DNA from: Fomitopsis serialis
Lineage: Eukaryota > Basidiomycota > Agaricomycetes > Polyporales > Fomitopsidaceae
Direction of reading: 5' to 3'
Assembly: GCF_022376445.1 (NCBI RefSeq)
Contig: NW_025954966.1
Span: forward strand, 496,001-560,000
Length of the DNA stretch: 64,000 nt
Shown in pieces: positions 10,988 through 23,899 of this stretch. The notes below the pieces were generated by a model, which was not told where the DNA came from, did no database searches, and saw only the letters and a list, made by a program, of their open reading frames with translations. How positions within the stretch are numbered: the stretch's first letter is position 1; each line of letters opens with the position of its first letter. The translations under genes and the position numbers were made by a program.

Positions 10988-12365
10988 TCACAATCCACTA
11001 GCGTCATAGTCTGTCTTCATCCGGGACTGCTCCAAGTCGTTTCCATCCTGATGAACTACGGTCGTAACATCCACGGTTAATGGACGCATGGCGAAGGAGG
11101 CTCCTGTGTTAGAACTACCATGCGTAATACCGCTCCGAGCGGAGCTCAGTCCCGAGGACGAATGATGCGGAGTTCCGCGCTGCGCCCAGCCTAAACCCAC
11201 ACGGACATTGATGAGCATGAACGCTATGCCAGCTACAGGGCATAGTGTTCCAATGGTGAAAAATTGTAGGTTGCTTTTCGCCTCATATGTGCCGAGGAAG
11301 AAAATGCTGTATGACCTAGGAAGATGTGTATGACTTTCGGAATCTGGATACGACGCGACAACGACCACCTACGCGTATAAAGCGGCGCTCTCCACCATTG
11401 TGACAAGGACGTCCTGAAGAGAATTGTCAGATGGTCTTCGGGTTCAATAACATGGCACAAACAGTGAGGTTCGGGCCACCAAAGGAATGTATTCGCTGGC
11501 GTGCTAACCAGACACGATAGGCAATGCCACCTTGATATCGCAACATCAGTTAGCGAGTCGAAGCTGCACTTCAGTCACTCACAGGAGCTATAGATGTTGG
11601 TTCTACCGAGAGTATTAGTTTCCAATCGAGCGTTTCGGAAATGATAACGTACGCAAAAGTGAAGGCATAGCATGCATTGACCCAATGTGTCAAGGTAGCC
11701 GCGAAGATACTACCCCGGACGAGTGTCTGCTGGTAGATAGCAACAGGCCCTGCAACTGCAAGAACAGGTTAGCATGAATGATTGTGAGGTCCTATACCGC
11801 ACTACCGCACCGCACAGGCCAATAATAGCGCATATTGGCAGAATAATCACCACATAATTGTGATTCCATACAACCCATAGACGGTAGCACTGCAACAGGA
11901 GGTTAGCTCATATCCGAGCCACGCATAATGTCCATACTACATACCAGCATAGAGTCGCACACGATGAGTGTTGCGACGAGGAAGGAATTCAGGGCAATGT
12001 CTGTCGATAGCCATACAAAGCTGTAGTATGCAAGTGGGGCATTGCCGCCACTATAGTTGACAAATGCATCGAAGAGACGTATGACGGTTATAATCCAGTG
12101 CTGGCGAATCGATGATATGAGTTCATGCCGTGGCATCGGATAAAGCTCTACACACCCCAGTCACTGTAAGAGAAACGAGGATTGAACCCACAAAGACAGG
12201 CCCTAGTAAAGTCCCGCAGTCACGTCTCGGAGATTGTCGGGCAGAGGCAAAACGAGAAATGTGGAAAAAGATAGAAGTGGTAGCGAGAACAAGGAAAATT
12301 CCATAGAACACGCTTTCCAGAGCTACCGTTGCCAGATTAGTGCTGACGAGAGGAATGTGGCTCAT
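10988..12365 (-). CDS. Multi-pass (about 7-TM) fungal membrane protein B
   Basis: This is a paralogue of the gene at 877-2266 with the same exon plan; function unknown. Exon 1 is MSHIPLVSTNLATVALES onward with FYGIFLVLATTSIFFHISR, then a donor after SLTVTG. Exon 2 begins HWIITVIRLFDAFVNY and ends near CDSMLV. Exon 3 carries YRLWVVWNHNYVVIILPICA. The next reads AGPVAIYQQTLVRGSIFAAT with LTHWVNACYAFTFAY. A short exon DVLVTMVESAALY and the last exon (LCPVAGIAFMLINVRVGLGW and a polar tail) complete it. All recognised exons are open. It lies between MT1 and PKS1, inside the left arm of the inverted duplication, but has no counterpart in the right arm. Membrane proteins of this type often sit in agaricomycete clusters without known roles. 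Confidence 0.78.
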
Positions 12366-13647
12366 GTTGGTGGTACACCTACGGGCTTTACCCTGTAGCC
12401 GCCAGCTAGCTACTTAAGACTGGTATACAGTCTATATAGGCTGCATCGCCCTGGGCAAGCATACCCAACAATCGTAATCATCACTGCACTCTTGGCGGTG
12501 CGACGGACCATACGCGCGCACACAGTACACAGCCTAGCAGCAAGGACAATACATGCCGGCACTTATCCGCATTGCCACTAACAGATGGTTCGCGATGCCA
12601 TCGGTTCTTCGATAGATGTACTTACTTCTTGACAGAGAGACATTCATCCGATGACTCGGACTTGATTTGTAGTGATGCATACCGCCCATGAAGATAAGAA
12701 CTATTAGAGGCCGAGTTCTATTTATGTCAAGCCTTGCGGCGACGCCGTGCAGTCACTGTGGCTCGACAGATGTCGCTAGTAGTAGTAGCGCGGCGCCGTG
12801 TAGTACATACTCATACGCCATGTACTACGGATCCGAGATCACATGTGTATGCTTCGACCGCTCGCGATCGCATGGACTGAAACCCGTCCCGTCCCAACAG
12901 CGATAACCTGAGCTTAACACTTTTAGCAAGACTCGAATTAAAGTCCTTCGCAGTGATTGTATGACAGTATCGATTGCGGGAAACATCTGAATCTTCCAGC
13001 TGATCCTCAGAGGAACCTTATAGACGCCGACAACTTGAATTTAGTCATTGACAACTGCTGTCAGAGTACAATACCATATCAAGTGCCTCGAATTCCTGTC
13101 ATTCACCGGCTGGGGAACGGTAGCCATCCATGGACCATGAAGCTCACCGTCGTTCGCGCATCAATTATGCAATTTGAGTGGCGTTGAAACAGTGAATGAT
13201 TGAAACCTTAAACTTGAGCAAGTTGACTGCTCGAATTATCATGATGACCATGATTTGGGTTTGCGAATTTCCGAGCGCCAGGCTAGTCGGCCACCGTGAA
13301 TGTACTTATCATTCGTATCACTAGCGCTTCGAGTTGAAGAGGCACCCTAGAACTCCAACTTGATGATGAACGCACCACTTGAGGACCGCGTCAAACGTAC
13401 TGGGTAGTCATTGATCGAACGGACTCAGACATACAACGTTACTGCTATTATTGGTGTAAGTGTGCCTTGAATGTGTGATTTGTGGGGCACCTGCAACTTG
13501 ACGGGGTCCGGAACGAAGCTTGCTAGAATCAACGGGCGAGGGGGTGAACCGAGTAGAGTACATACCTAATCCAGTCATTCGACGGATTCATATCTTCGGT
13601 CACCGGCGAGCCTTATGGCGCGCAAACGTGAGGACTAAATGGAAGCC

Positions 13648-13671
13648 CCTCCTCCTCCTCCTCCTCCTCCT
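13648..13671 (+). repeat. (CCT)8 microsatellite
   Basis: Eight perfect CCT units follow one another in the PKS1 upstream region. They generate long arginine runs in shadow reading frames. Confidence 0.9.
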
Positions 13672-14481
13672 CGGAGACATGCGTGAGGCTGGCCTAAATG
13701 CGGACCAAATGCATTCGTAGATTTTGTAAGACGAGATTTGGGCCGATCGCATGTGTGAAAAGGAGGAGGCACTGCTATATAAGGAAGATTTCAATTGACA
13801 GAAATCGCCGCTGCTGGGCGCTACCGCGCTCCCGGCCGATGACTAAGTGGATGGATCTCCTCCTCTTCCTCTCCCGGTCCGCCGCTTGTTCTGAACCGAA
13901 CGTTTGCCACGTGGCTTCCGGCTGTATTCAAGATCAACGGTAAGTAGTAAGTACAGTACGGGGAGCTCTCCTCCTTGACTGGCATGTAAGTAGTGGGTGC
14001 GTACCAGCTCTTCCTCATCATGACATAATACTTGTCAATCTTACCAGTCTTAGAGTTTGCCTGACCCTGGTCTAATCGTTCAAGGGATGGGGCCTGGCAA
14101 TGCTGCACTCCGAACACGAGCCTATGCAAGACATCTAACAGCGAGCGGTAGAATTCAGGCTTCGTCACTTCTGCGTCAGAACGTTGATTGTTCTGTTTAT
14201 TAATCAGTCCGAGTCTCGGCGCCGCTCGTTATCCATTGGACCATCCAAACATCATCGGAGGTTCTTCACTTCCAGCGGTAGGTCACTTTTCATGTGCAAT
14301 TGAGGGCACGGAACGGTGTCATAATGACCGACCGAATGCGTACACATGAGAAGAATCATGTTTGTTCTTGGCAGTAAAGCGCATGCGATCATTGTTATGG
14401 GAACATTTCCGGTGCGAGAACTGTAATTTCAGCATGCATAAGAGTCTGTTCCGACTACTGTCAATCACTGGCTGGGTATGC

Positions 14482-14489
14482 TATTTAAA
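14482..14489 (+). promoter_or_regulatory. TATA-like element of PKS1
   Basis: TATTTAAA stands about 115 nt upstream of the preferred PKS1 start codon. PKS2 has TATAAA about 95 nt upstream of its own start, a comparable place. Confidence 0.4.
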
Positions 14490-14596
14490 ACGGTGCGTCA
14501 GATGGACCTCTGACTTCGGCACACTCATTCACTGCTGTGTGTTAGCCTCTTCCTCGTTCCGTTGACGCAGGCGAGATGGTCGTCGTGGACTCTGTG

Positions 14597-17500
14597 ATGT
14601 CCCTCAGCAACCACCATGCTGTCGCCATAGTCAGTGTTCTCGAGACGGCATCTGGCTAGAATAAACTAACAACCTGAAGCACAGGTTGGCATCTCTGCGG
14701 AGCTTCCAAGCGGTACTGAAAACGAGAAAAACCTTGATTTTGACTCGTTCTATGACTTCCTCTTGCAAGGTAGAGAGGCATATGAAAAGATACCCAAAGA
14801 ACGCTTCAACATACACATGTGATGTCCTTCATGCTGTCTCGCATGATCAACGCTGATGTAACCCCAGGCTTCGTGGTACGGCATCTGGTCAGATAGTGAC
14901 CGATGCAGGCGCATTCCTTAAACACATCGACCTCTTCGATCCAACTGAATTCGGTATCACGAGCAAGGACGCGAGACTTATGAATATGGGTACCAGAAAG
15001 CTGCTGGAGACCACGTTTTTGGCGTTGCTCGACTCGGGCATCGACTACAGAGGGCGGAACGTGGGGTGCTACATGTCAGCGGTAGCTCACGACATGTTTT
15101 CGATTTCTGGACATGTGGGTACCTCGAATCGCGTTGTCTATCATTTTCTTAACTTCTCGTGATAGGATGACACAGAAGCTCGAGGAGCATTCTCCAGCGG
15201 TCCTTCTATGGTAGCGAACCGTGTTTCCTATCATCTCGATCTCCGCGGTCCGACTGTACCAATCGACACGGCATGCAGCTCCACGCTTTATGCTACTCAC
15301 CTCGCTGTGCAAGCTTTGCGGAATGGCGAATGCGAAGCAGCTGTTGTTGGAGGCTGCCAGCTCAATCACAGGTGCGCATACAAGCGGTTTAGTGTACCCG
15401 GATGGAGCATGATTATCTACTCCATAGGTTCACAGAGTGGCTGATGTACACACAAGGAGGCATTCTGTCTCCCGACGGGAAGTGCAAGCCATTCGATGTT
15501 TCTGCCAACGGGTAATGTGCTTCCTCCCTTTCCATGTATGATGCTACTGAACATATCATATAGATTTGGACGTGGCGAAGCAGTCGTGACAATCGTGCTT
15601 AAGCCTCTCGATGCTGCGCTCCGCGACCGTGACAGAATATATGCCAGTGTGCGTTGATACTCTTCGGGCCTTCTTCTGCCTTGCGCTCCCTATAACATGG
15701 CAGATTTAGATTCTCGGAACCGGTACCAACTCCTCAGGCTCGCTAGCACCTGTGAATGCGCCTGTTGCGTCCGCACAGCAGGATGCTATGTTGCGTGCAT
15801 TCGCACAGGCACAGCGGTCTCCGAAGGAAGTAGACTTCATCGAGTTACACGCAACTGGTATGTTTGGAGTTTAGTAGACTACATCTGAACGAAATCATCA
15901 ATATTACCGTGCAGGTACGGCCTCTGGGGACCCAACCGAGGCAAACTGGGCAGGCATCCAGTTCAGAAGAGATACGGAGCTTCTGGTCGGGAGCGTCAAA
16001 GGGAACATTGGGTATGTCTCGTGTATTTAGCCCATGTCTACCATGTTCACGTCTCCGGTAGCCATACCGAGATCACTGCGTTCCTCTCGTCGCTCTGCAA
16101 AGTTTGCCACATCATCGAGCACGGCGTAATCCCGCCTACCGTCAACTTCTCCGTGCCTAACCCGGCCATCCGATGGAAGGAGCACAACATGCGCGTGCCA
16201 GTTGCTCCCGAGAAGCTTAGCATCCGCTCTCCCTCCGGCCGCGCACTCATTGCGATGCCGAGCTCGGGGATTGGTGGGGCCAACGGCCACTGTGTCATCG
16301 AGGCGCATGCTTCCAACACGGATGGCGTGCCACGTATGTGGTCGTGCGAGAGGTCGATTATCCCCTCGCTCCTCATTGCCGGCGGCCTGTCGCCGCGCTC
16401 TACTTCGGCTGTAGGCGAATCGCTCAAGAGCATCTCGGCCGATCGTGATCGCACGCGCGTGGGTCGCGCACTCGGTCGTCGTGTGCGCTCCATGCTGTGG
16501 AAAGCGTACTCTGTTACTCCCGAGGGTCAGATCCCTCGCTTCTCGGAGCCCGTGCTCACGCCGAAGGTCGCGCCGGAAGTTGTCTTCGTCTTCTCTGGGC
16601 AGGGCCCTCAGCACTGGAACAGTGAGTGCGCTCTGTGTGAACACAGTGGATCTGATTTGCTGACTTGCCTCCGTAGTGGGCCGCGAGTTGTTTGGGACAT
16701 GTGTGCCGTTCCATGACACCGTGGTGGAGCTCGACCAAGTCTACGCCGCCGTGACGGGCAAGTCTCTGATCAAGGACATCGGCCTCTTCGACGAGTCCGG
16801 CGTCCCTGATACCCTAGGGGACGTCTGGCCGATCTCCATCACTCTTCCTGCGCTGACGATCCTCCAAATCGCCCTCGTCGATACCCTGGCTGCGATCGGC
16901 ATCAAGCCAGATGTAGTGGTTGGACACTCGGCAGGCGAGACGGCGGTCGTGTACGCGTCCGGCGCGGCTTCAAAGGCGATGGCAGTCGAGCTTTCCATAG
17001 CTAGAGGTGAAGCGATGGCGGCACTGGAAGCACATGATGGGACCATGGCGGCTGTGGCCTGTTCCGCTGTGCGGGCGAAGGAGATCATCGACGAGGTCGT
17101 CGCAGAGCTCGGCCCCGCTGCCCTGGAGGTTGCGTGTTTCAACGCTCCGAACGCTGTTACGCTGTCTGGCTCTACGAAGCACGTCGTGTCGGCGGTAGCT
17201 CGGGCGAAAGCGGCCGGTATCCTGGCGACTCGTCTGCGGACGCGGATCCCCGTTCATTCGTCGATGATGACGCTCTGCCAAGCAGAGTATGAAGGACGGG
17301 TCGAGGAGGTGTTCAAGAAGTACGCCGTCGAACCCACGAAAGTCGAGGCATACTCGGCTCTGTCTGGCGACATGCTCACTACGTCTTACGATGCTCGCTA
17401 CTTCTGGGACAACACTGTCGGACCAGTCATGTTCGATCCTGCCGTGAAATCTATACGCAATCGACACCCGCAGGCGATTTTCGTTGAACTCGGACCTCAT

Positions 17501-20500
17501 CCGGTTCTCTCGGGCTATATCACTGCGATCGCGGGGCAGGGATCAACGGCGCTGAGTCCGCTGAAACGATCCAAGTCTTCTGAGATTGGCGAACTGACGC
17601 CGTTCATGGACTTCGTTGGACGGCTGGTGTGTGCAGGCTATCCTGGAGTGGACATGGATGTGCTGTACGGTACGGCGGAGAGTGCAGGCGCGGCCATTCC
17701 GCCGTATCCATTTGCGCGGAAGGAGGTCCCATACGTCGCCCAAACGTTTGAGATTAGTAGACAAAGACAGGCGCGCCACGGCCCTCTGAACTATCCTCAA
17801 CTACGGATCAACACACAGACGCATCCCGGCCTGGCAGACCACGTCATCAAGAACGAACCGATCATGCCTGCAGCGGGATTCTTAGAAATGGTACATCAGT
17901 TTCATATCGTACCCGAATGCAGGTTGACCAGAACTTCGCAGGCACTCGAATTTGGCGCGAAAAGGCTGTGGGATGTACAGTTCTACTCGATGTTGTCTCT
18001 TTCTGCGGAACGTCCGACGCCTGTCGACGTGAAGCTAGAAGGCTCACAGTGGAGCGTTCGTAGCGCTGCGGCGACAAACTTTACTAACACATGGCCGCCG
18101 ACTGTGAGTGCATGACTTCCTGGTGTGTCGCAAGGCATTGACAATTGCGGCAGTACAACCGTGTACATGCAACTGGCTATCTCTCTGTGGAAAGCGAACT
18201 CGATGCGGATGCCCCTGTGGTGCCCCTGGACGACATACGCGCTCGGTTGAAGAAGCTAGAGATGAAGAGCTTCTACAGCAACCTCGGTTCATTCGCTAAC
18301 TACGGTCCCACGTATAGGCGAGTGCTCTCTTGTTACCACGGGATCGACGCCTCTGGGCTGGAGGAGCTTCTGGTTCAGATTCGCGGGGCAGAAGATGACT
18401 TGGAAAAGTAGGTGGTACACCCCCGGCGCATACAACATAGTTTAACATCTACTCTACAGCCTTTCGGAGTACCGACTGCACCCCGCGATCTTGGACGCCG
18501 CTCTCCACGCGGCGGTGCACCCGTTGATTACTGGAGCCATTGCTCAAGGACACTATTACTTGCCTTCGAAAATCGGCACGCTGGTTACTCATGAAGCCCT
18601 CGCTGAAGGGATTCCTAGGATGGTCTATGCTCACGGTGTGTTCGTCAAATGGGCGCCAGGTCAGAGGCTTTTTTGTCAATCCTGTTCATTGCATACTCAT
18701 GAAGCCTCAGATTCACTCACATACGACTTCACCCTCACGAATGAGCACGGCCTGCCACTATGTACGATTAAGGCACTTGAGGTGGCTGCTCACGGGCGAG
18801 TGCCACTAGTAGTCCAGAACCGCTACGAGATGGTGTATCGCCAACTGAACATCCGCCTCTCCAATCCTTCGGAGATGTGCGATGACGCGGCAGGCATTCA
18901 GACAACTGCGACTAAAGACGAGGTATGTGGAAGGTGTGAGCGCCATGCAGCACGCTCATGAATTATCGCAGTCACCTAAAGATCAACCGGACCAGTTTCT
19001 AATCTTCCGACACCACCGAGGAGACGAGATGACCCTCCAACAAACAATCCGCTCGCTGGATCCGCCCGCCAGAGTGTCGCTTTGCTTCATCGCACCGGAA
19101 GGGGTAGATGGCGATGCAATGCTCGGCTTTACGAGGTCTCTCCGCAAGGAATATCGATCGTGGCGAGTGTTCTGCGTCGTCTTCTCCTCGTCTTGGCTTC
19201 CGGAAAAGTATGAAGAGACCGCACGGTCCCTTTGTGCACATCCAATTGCAGAGGAGGAAATGCTTGTAGACGAGGACGGGTCAGTCCACGCTCCCAAGGT
19301 GGTTCCGCTGTCTGCGCCTAGACGGATCACAACCTTTGACCCTGGGCGGCCATGGATATATCGGGATTTCTCTTTCTCTCAAGTGTCTACACCAACTGTG
19401 CCCACTAATTATGCCCTTGTCCACGTCACGGCCGTGTCATCGGACACCACTTCGTACTGGGCGTTCACCGGACATGTGGATGGCTCAACCAGCACCTACA
19501 TTGGTATCACACCAGGACCACTTACCAACTACGTCGTCGCCCATCGTGGGAGCCTGTTGGAGCTGACAAGTGTTCAAGATCTTCGCCGAGGTCCCCACGC
19601 GCTCGCTGCAATCATTGCCGTGCTAGCCATTGGACCTGCCAATTTCAGCGACCCGCAGCGATTGGAGGACACGTGCATCCTAGTGACACACTCGGATACC
19701 TCAATTGGACACGATGTCTGTCGATTCTACGAGAGCCGTGGGTTGCATGTTGTGCGCCTTCCGTCACAGGCCAGCACCTCAGAAACCAGGCAGATACTCG
19801 CTCGGCGACCGAGATATATTGTTTCCGGGAGGCTGCGGGCGACCGACAATGATGTCAACAAGACCTTGACTCGTCTGCGATCAGAAAAGGTTTTCCAGTG
19901 GGACGACCCGAGTACCGGGCTGGACCGCATTCTTACCGAGGATCCATGGGTTATAGGCGACGCGTTGAGGCTAGCGCTGTCTCATCCTGCCGACTTCACC
20001 GAAGTGTTTTCTCCTCCGATTGAGTTGCTCGGTGTAGCACCGCCGGCGGAAGTGCCATCACATATGAGAATCTTCGATCCAGAAAAAGCGTACGTCTTGA
20101 TAGGGGGGATCGGGGGGCTTGGGTTGCACATCGCATATTGGATGTACAAGGTGCGGGTTTAGCCCCGATGTCTGCTATGTGACATGACTAATGTCGCATA
20201 GAATGGCGCACGCGAACTCATCCTTACCTCCCGCTCAGGTACGGCCAATCTTGTGCTAAAGGACGAATTCATCGCTTTGCGGCTCTTGGCGTATCTGCAA
20301 ACAAGGGACGACTTGGTGCTCCGTACGGAGGCCATCGACGCGTCGTCTCTCGAACATACGAAGGAACTGGTGACCTCGATCGAGAAGCCGGTTGGCGGAT
20401 GTATGATCATGACTGCCGTTCTGATCGATCGTACCTTCGTCATGCAGACGCCGGAGACATTTGAGGCACCTTTCACGGCTAAAATGAGTGCATTTACTGC

Positions 20501-22810
20501 TCTGGAGAAGGTCCTCGACATAGGCTCACTGGACTTCCTGCTTGCCTTTTCCTCCGTTGCGGGTATGACAGGGAATGCAGGGCAAACAAACTACTCTAGG
20601 TATGAAGCTGCGTTAAGGCTCTGCAACTTTGCTCATCGCACCTAGTGCAAATACTGTCTTGACAGGATTGACAAGACGCTACAGGAATGCCGCAACTATT
20701 GTCCCACCGATGATTATCGATACTGGCTTGTCACTCACCATGGCGGCTACTGACAGCACAAAATGGTCGCGCTACAGGCATCTGAGCTCTTGGGCTATGA
20801 CATGTGAAGGTCAGTAGTATATGCAGCAAGTCCCTTTGTACCCGCTGATACCAAAACAACAGAGCTCTGTGAGTGCATCGGCGAGGCGCTGCTGAAGCTT
20901 CGTGAAGATCCTCTGTGGCAGTACATCCCAGCCTTCGATTGGAGTGTTGTACAGAAGCATGCTGGATCCTCCTCGCTCTACGACCACCTTGTAGCGGAGA
21001 CAACGTCCAGTAACACAGACGAAGTGTCCGTGGACGCTTCGGAACGCAGCACGGGCGACATCATCTGCGCAGTGCTTGATATCGATCACGAAGACCTTTC
21101 ACCGGACGTTCCTCTCACAGCTTATGGCCTGGACTCTCTGTCAGCCACGGCACTGTCACACGCTCTCACACCGTACCTGACCGTCTCTCAGCTTCAGCTT
21201 CTTGCCGACATCACACTAGCTGATCTTGAGCAACTCCGTGAAGAGAACTCAGGTTCGACAATCCCACACCATATTAGCGTCGAGGACCAATCTGCTGTGG
21301 CCATCGACTTGGACGAGCCCGCAAAGGCGAAGGTGCATGAAATGATGTATTTGCTGGAGAAGTACTCATCTGATCTGCCGTCGCGGGGCATCACGACGAG
21401 AATCAACGCGGGTAAGACTGTGCTACTGACGGGCGCAACAGGGAGCATTGGGTCACACGTACTCGCGTACCTACTATCCGACGCGTCGTGGGCCAAGGTA
21501 TTCACCATTGTCCGTCGTGACCCATCAGGGAAGTCGGCAATGGATCGTTTACTAGGGACATTCGACACCCGGGGCTTGGACACGTCTACTCTCCACTCGC
21601 AGAAGTTGGCGTTATGGGAAGGTGACATGTCACAGCCAACCTTTGATCTATCTTCTGTCGCGTATGAGGAGGTGAGGACCGTTATTTCTCCATTACGCAA
21701 GTGATGTTCACTTCGGCCCCTGCATATACAGCTGCGTTGCTCCGTGACTCATATCGTTCACCTTGGTATGAGCGTATCTATTGATCTACCATTGCTCGCG
21801 TATGTCTCATAGCCACGTTTTAGCTTGGCCGATTGACTTCCTCACGCCGTTGTCTGCACTGGAACCTCATATCCGCGGTGTGCGGAATCTGATCGACTTT
21901 GCGGCATCGTCCGAAGCACATGTCAAGATTCTCTTCGCCAGTACAACAGGCATGTTCAGACGTGGGTACCGTTCTCGATTCGCGCGTTCTTAGTTCCCGA
22001 AGATCTAATTTCGTGCAGAACTACCCGATCATAAGCCTGTAGTAGAAGCGCTAGTCGAGGATCCCTCAGTTGCCGTCGGCCTGGGCTACTTCGAGTCGAA
22101 ATGGGTTGCCGAGCGTCTTATCACCTTCGCCGGGGAGAAGAACCTTTGGTCGCCTACCATCGTGCGCATCGGCCAGCTCAGTGGGAGTGCGAGCGGTGCA
22201 TGGAGGATTTCAGAGTGGGTACCCTCGATGGTGTCAGCCAGTTTTGCGTTGGGCTGTCTTCCGGACGCGTCTGGGGTAAGTGATTAAGCTCGGACAACCG
22301 AATGAAATCACTCAACCATAATACCCACTGTAGACTGTCGCATGGCTTCCTGTCGATACTGCGGCAGCGATCTTAGTCGAATTCATGGACAGCTCGAAGA
22401 AGGTTCTCCACCTGTGCCACCCACGGCCGGTGACGTGGACGCAGGTCTTCAACTACTTCTCATTGATCCTCGACCTTCCGCTCGTTCCGTACTCGGACTG
22501 GATTACGCGACTCGAACGTGGGCTTGTGCTGAGCGAAGATGCGAGCGCGATGCGTTACCTGGAGCATGGCCTACGTTTGCTCGACATATTCCGGTTTGCT
22601 GCGGATGCGAATGAACCTCGGCCAGATGTGATGGAGAAGCTGAACCACAGCGCGGATATCATGCATGGATTAGAGGCATCCCCGACGCTGCGCGATGGAA
22701 GGATTTCCGAGATTGGCTTAGATGACGTTCGCAGTTGGGTCAATTACTGGCAAAGGGAGGGCCTCATTCCGTCTACTTATCCGGAGGTCGTGCACGTGGA
22801 AACATCGTGA
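14597..22810 (+). CDS. Highly reducing polyketide synthase PKS1 (KS-AT-DH-ER0-KR-ACP-R), intact
   Basis: Twenty-two exons join in frame to 2363 aa: 14597-14629, 14685-14818, 14868-15114, 15166-15371, 15428-15511, 15564-15648, 15710-15857, 15915-16011, 16062-16621, 16677-17890, 17942-18103, 18154-18407, 18460-18659, 18711-18922, 18972-20150, 20202-20599, 20646-20809, 20863-21671, 21732-21765, 21824-21961, 22019-22275, 22334-22810. KS: DTACSS with Cys175, then HATGT and GNIGHTE. AT: GHSAGE with Ser616. [12 protein letters not shown] with His920 (usual Gly is Asn) and LDAALH. The region 1215-1585 resembles an ER without a glycine-rich cofactor motif (THSDTSIG instead). KR: GGIGGLG near 1590, [20 protein letters not shown] with Tyr1736. 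[11 protein letters not shown] with Ser1884. [14 protein letters not shown] near 1983 and YFESK. No C-methyltransferase is seen. The R domain implies reductive release. An in-frame ATG at 14576 would add seven residues. Confidence 0.95.
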
Positions 22811-22904
22811 AGTGACGGTGGTATTATCTTGTATCGGTCTAGACAACAAAGCACCAGGAAATTCACTTGATGTACGTGTATGTATGTGTAGCGCAGTGAC
22901 TAGA

Positions 22905-23060
22905 AGAGGAAACCGATCAATGAAGTGGCTCGAGCGATCTTGGGGGCACGATACGTTGGGTGAAAATCTTGATGAAACCCTTGAAAGTAAACGTCAAAGG
23001 CGAAGGTACATGCACTCGCATAGGTCGCTGACCGTGCGATCCAGTCAAATGGCTTGTGCC
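22905..23060 (-). pseudogene. UbiA-superfamily exon remnant
   Basis: The minus strand reads HKPFDWIARSATYASA, then KIARATSLIGFLF and a stop. It matches HKDFDWIARSAVYASA and RIARITPLIGLLF of the UbiA gene at 40546-41626. The segment that should hold the second Asp-rich motif (DFKDVLGDSSVGRRAIP) is deleted and scrambled. No other UbiA exon is found nearby. This is a dead fragment lying tail-to-tail about 100 bp past PKS1, evidence that another UbiA copy once stood in the left arm. Confidence 0.75.
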
Positions 23061-23689
23061 GTCGAGCTATAAAATCCGACTTCTTGACCTCGTTGCATAG
23101 TAGTAACATGTCCCCAAGTAGCTGCGGAACGACGGTACAGGCTACAGAAACAGTAGCGCCGAGCCGATCTCCATGATTGTGGCAGACGTCGCTCGCCAGA
23201 GACATTTGGACAACTTGCAGTCAAAACACTATGTTGCCTACTGATATAGGGAAAACCGCGGCTAAATGACGGTAAATAAATCGAGCACTGCCAAACACTG
23301 ACTCGGTCATTATGGTCCAGGATGTGGTATACCCGTGGCGCATATTCAGATCTAGGTGTACACAATCAGAAGGGTGTGATGAAATCACTCTATAGGATTG
23401 ATATGGCGGACGCACGCGTGGGGTGTCAATATTTCAATGGCCAAGTCGGAAGACCGCATTCAGCAATGCCACTCACAGATCATTTGGGTGAGAGCCGCGT
23501 GTCGCTTGAGTTAGCAGCTGTCACGGTACACGACTCGGAACAGATCAATCAGCCAAAGGCTGAGCTATACTCCTTACAGAGTGCCATCGTAAGTTGTTTG
23601 TGTTGTAGGCTACACAGCGCGAGGAACTCAGGATGGGTCCGGCCAGCTTGCCCGAGGTTCGAGGTTTATGCAGTCAAAACCTCGAGAGC

Positions 23690-23850
23690 ATCTACTCTAC
23701 AAGAGGCGTGAACGTGGGAACGCGAGACAAACGCTAAGACAAACACCAGAGACAAGAAGCAAGACAAGAAGACGGGACAAACGCTAGAGACATTCTCATT
23801 GGCTGAGAGACGGACGCCCGAGCGCTGCCCGAGCCTCTCAAGCGCTCCGA
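23690..23850 (-). repeat. Dispersed repeat, copy 2
   Basis: The reverse complement contains GAGCGCTTGAGAGGCTCGGG, CAGCGCTCGG, CAGCCAATGAG and GCGTTTGTC, in the order seen at 3640-3790. It is adjacent to a short tandem pattern in which GACAAACGCTA recurs at about 23727 and 23778. A hairpin CGAGGTTT/AAACCTCG spans 23660-23684. Confidence 0.35.
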
Positions 23851-23899
23851 GCTACCGTGACTGTACTTCATCCCTCCTCCGAGTCGTCCTCATTATTCC

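Larger units (their letters stand above)
12366..14575. other. Upstream region of PKS1
   Basis: There is no convincing gene. A minus-strand open frame from 14168 (115 codons) contains KTGKIDKYYVMMRK, vaguely like RRP1/Nop52 proteins, but it has no partner exons. A (CCT)8 microsatellite occupies 13648-13671. Confidence 0.4.

Noticed and set aside
13821..14168. Possible RRP1/Nop52-like exon upstream of PKS1
   Set aside because: The resemblance is limited to about 14 residues and no partner exons were found.
16027..16719. Antisense open frames of up to 230 codons in the PKS1 KS/AT region
   Set aside because: They are complementary to well-supported PKS exons, have arginine-rich shadow composition and match no family.
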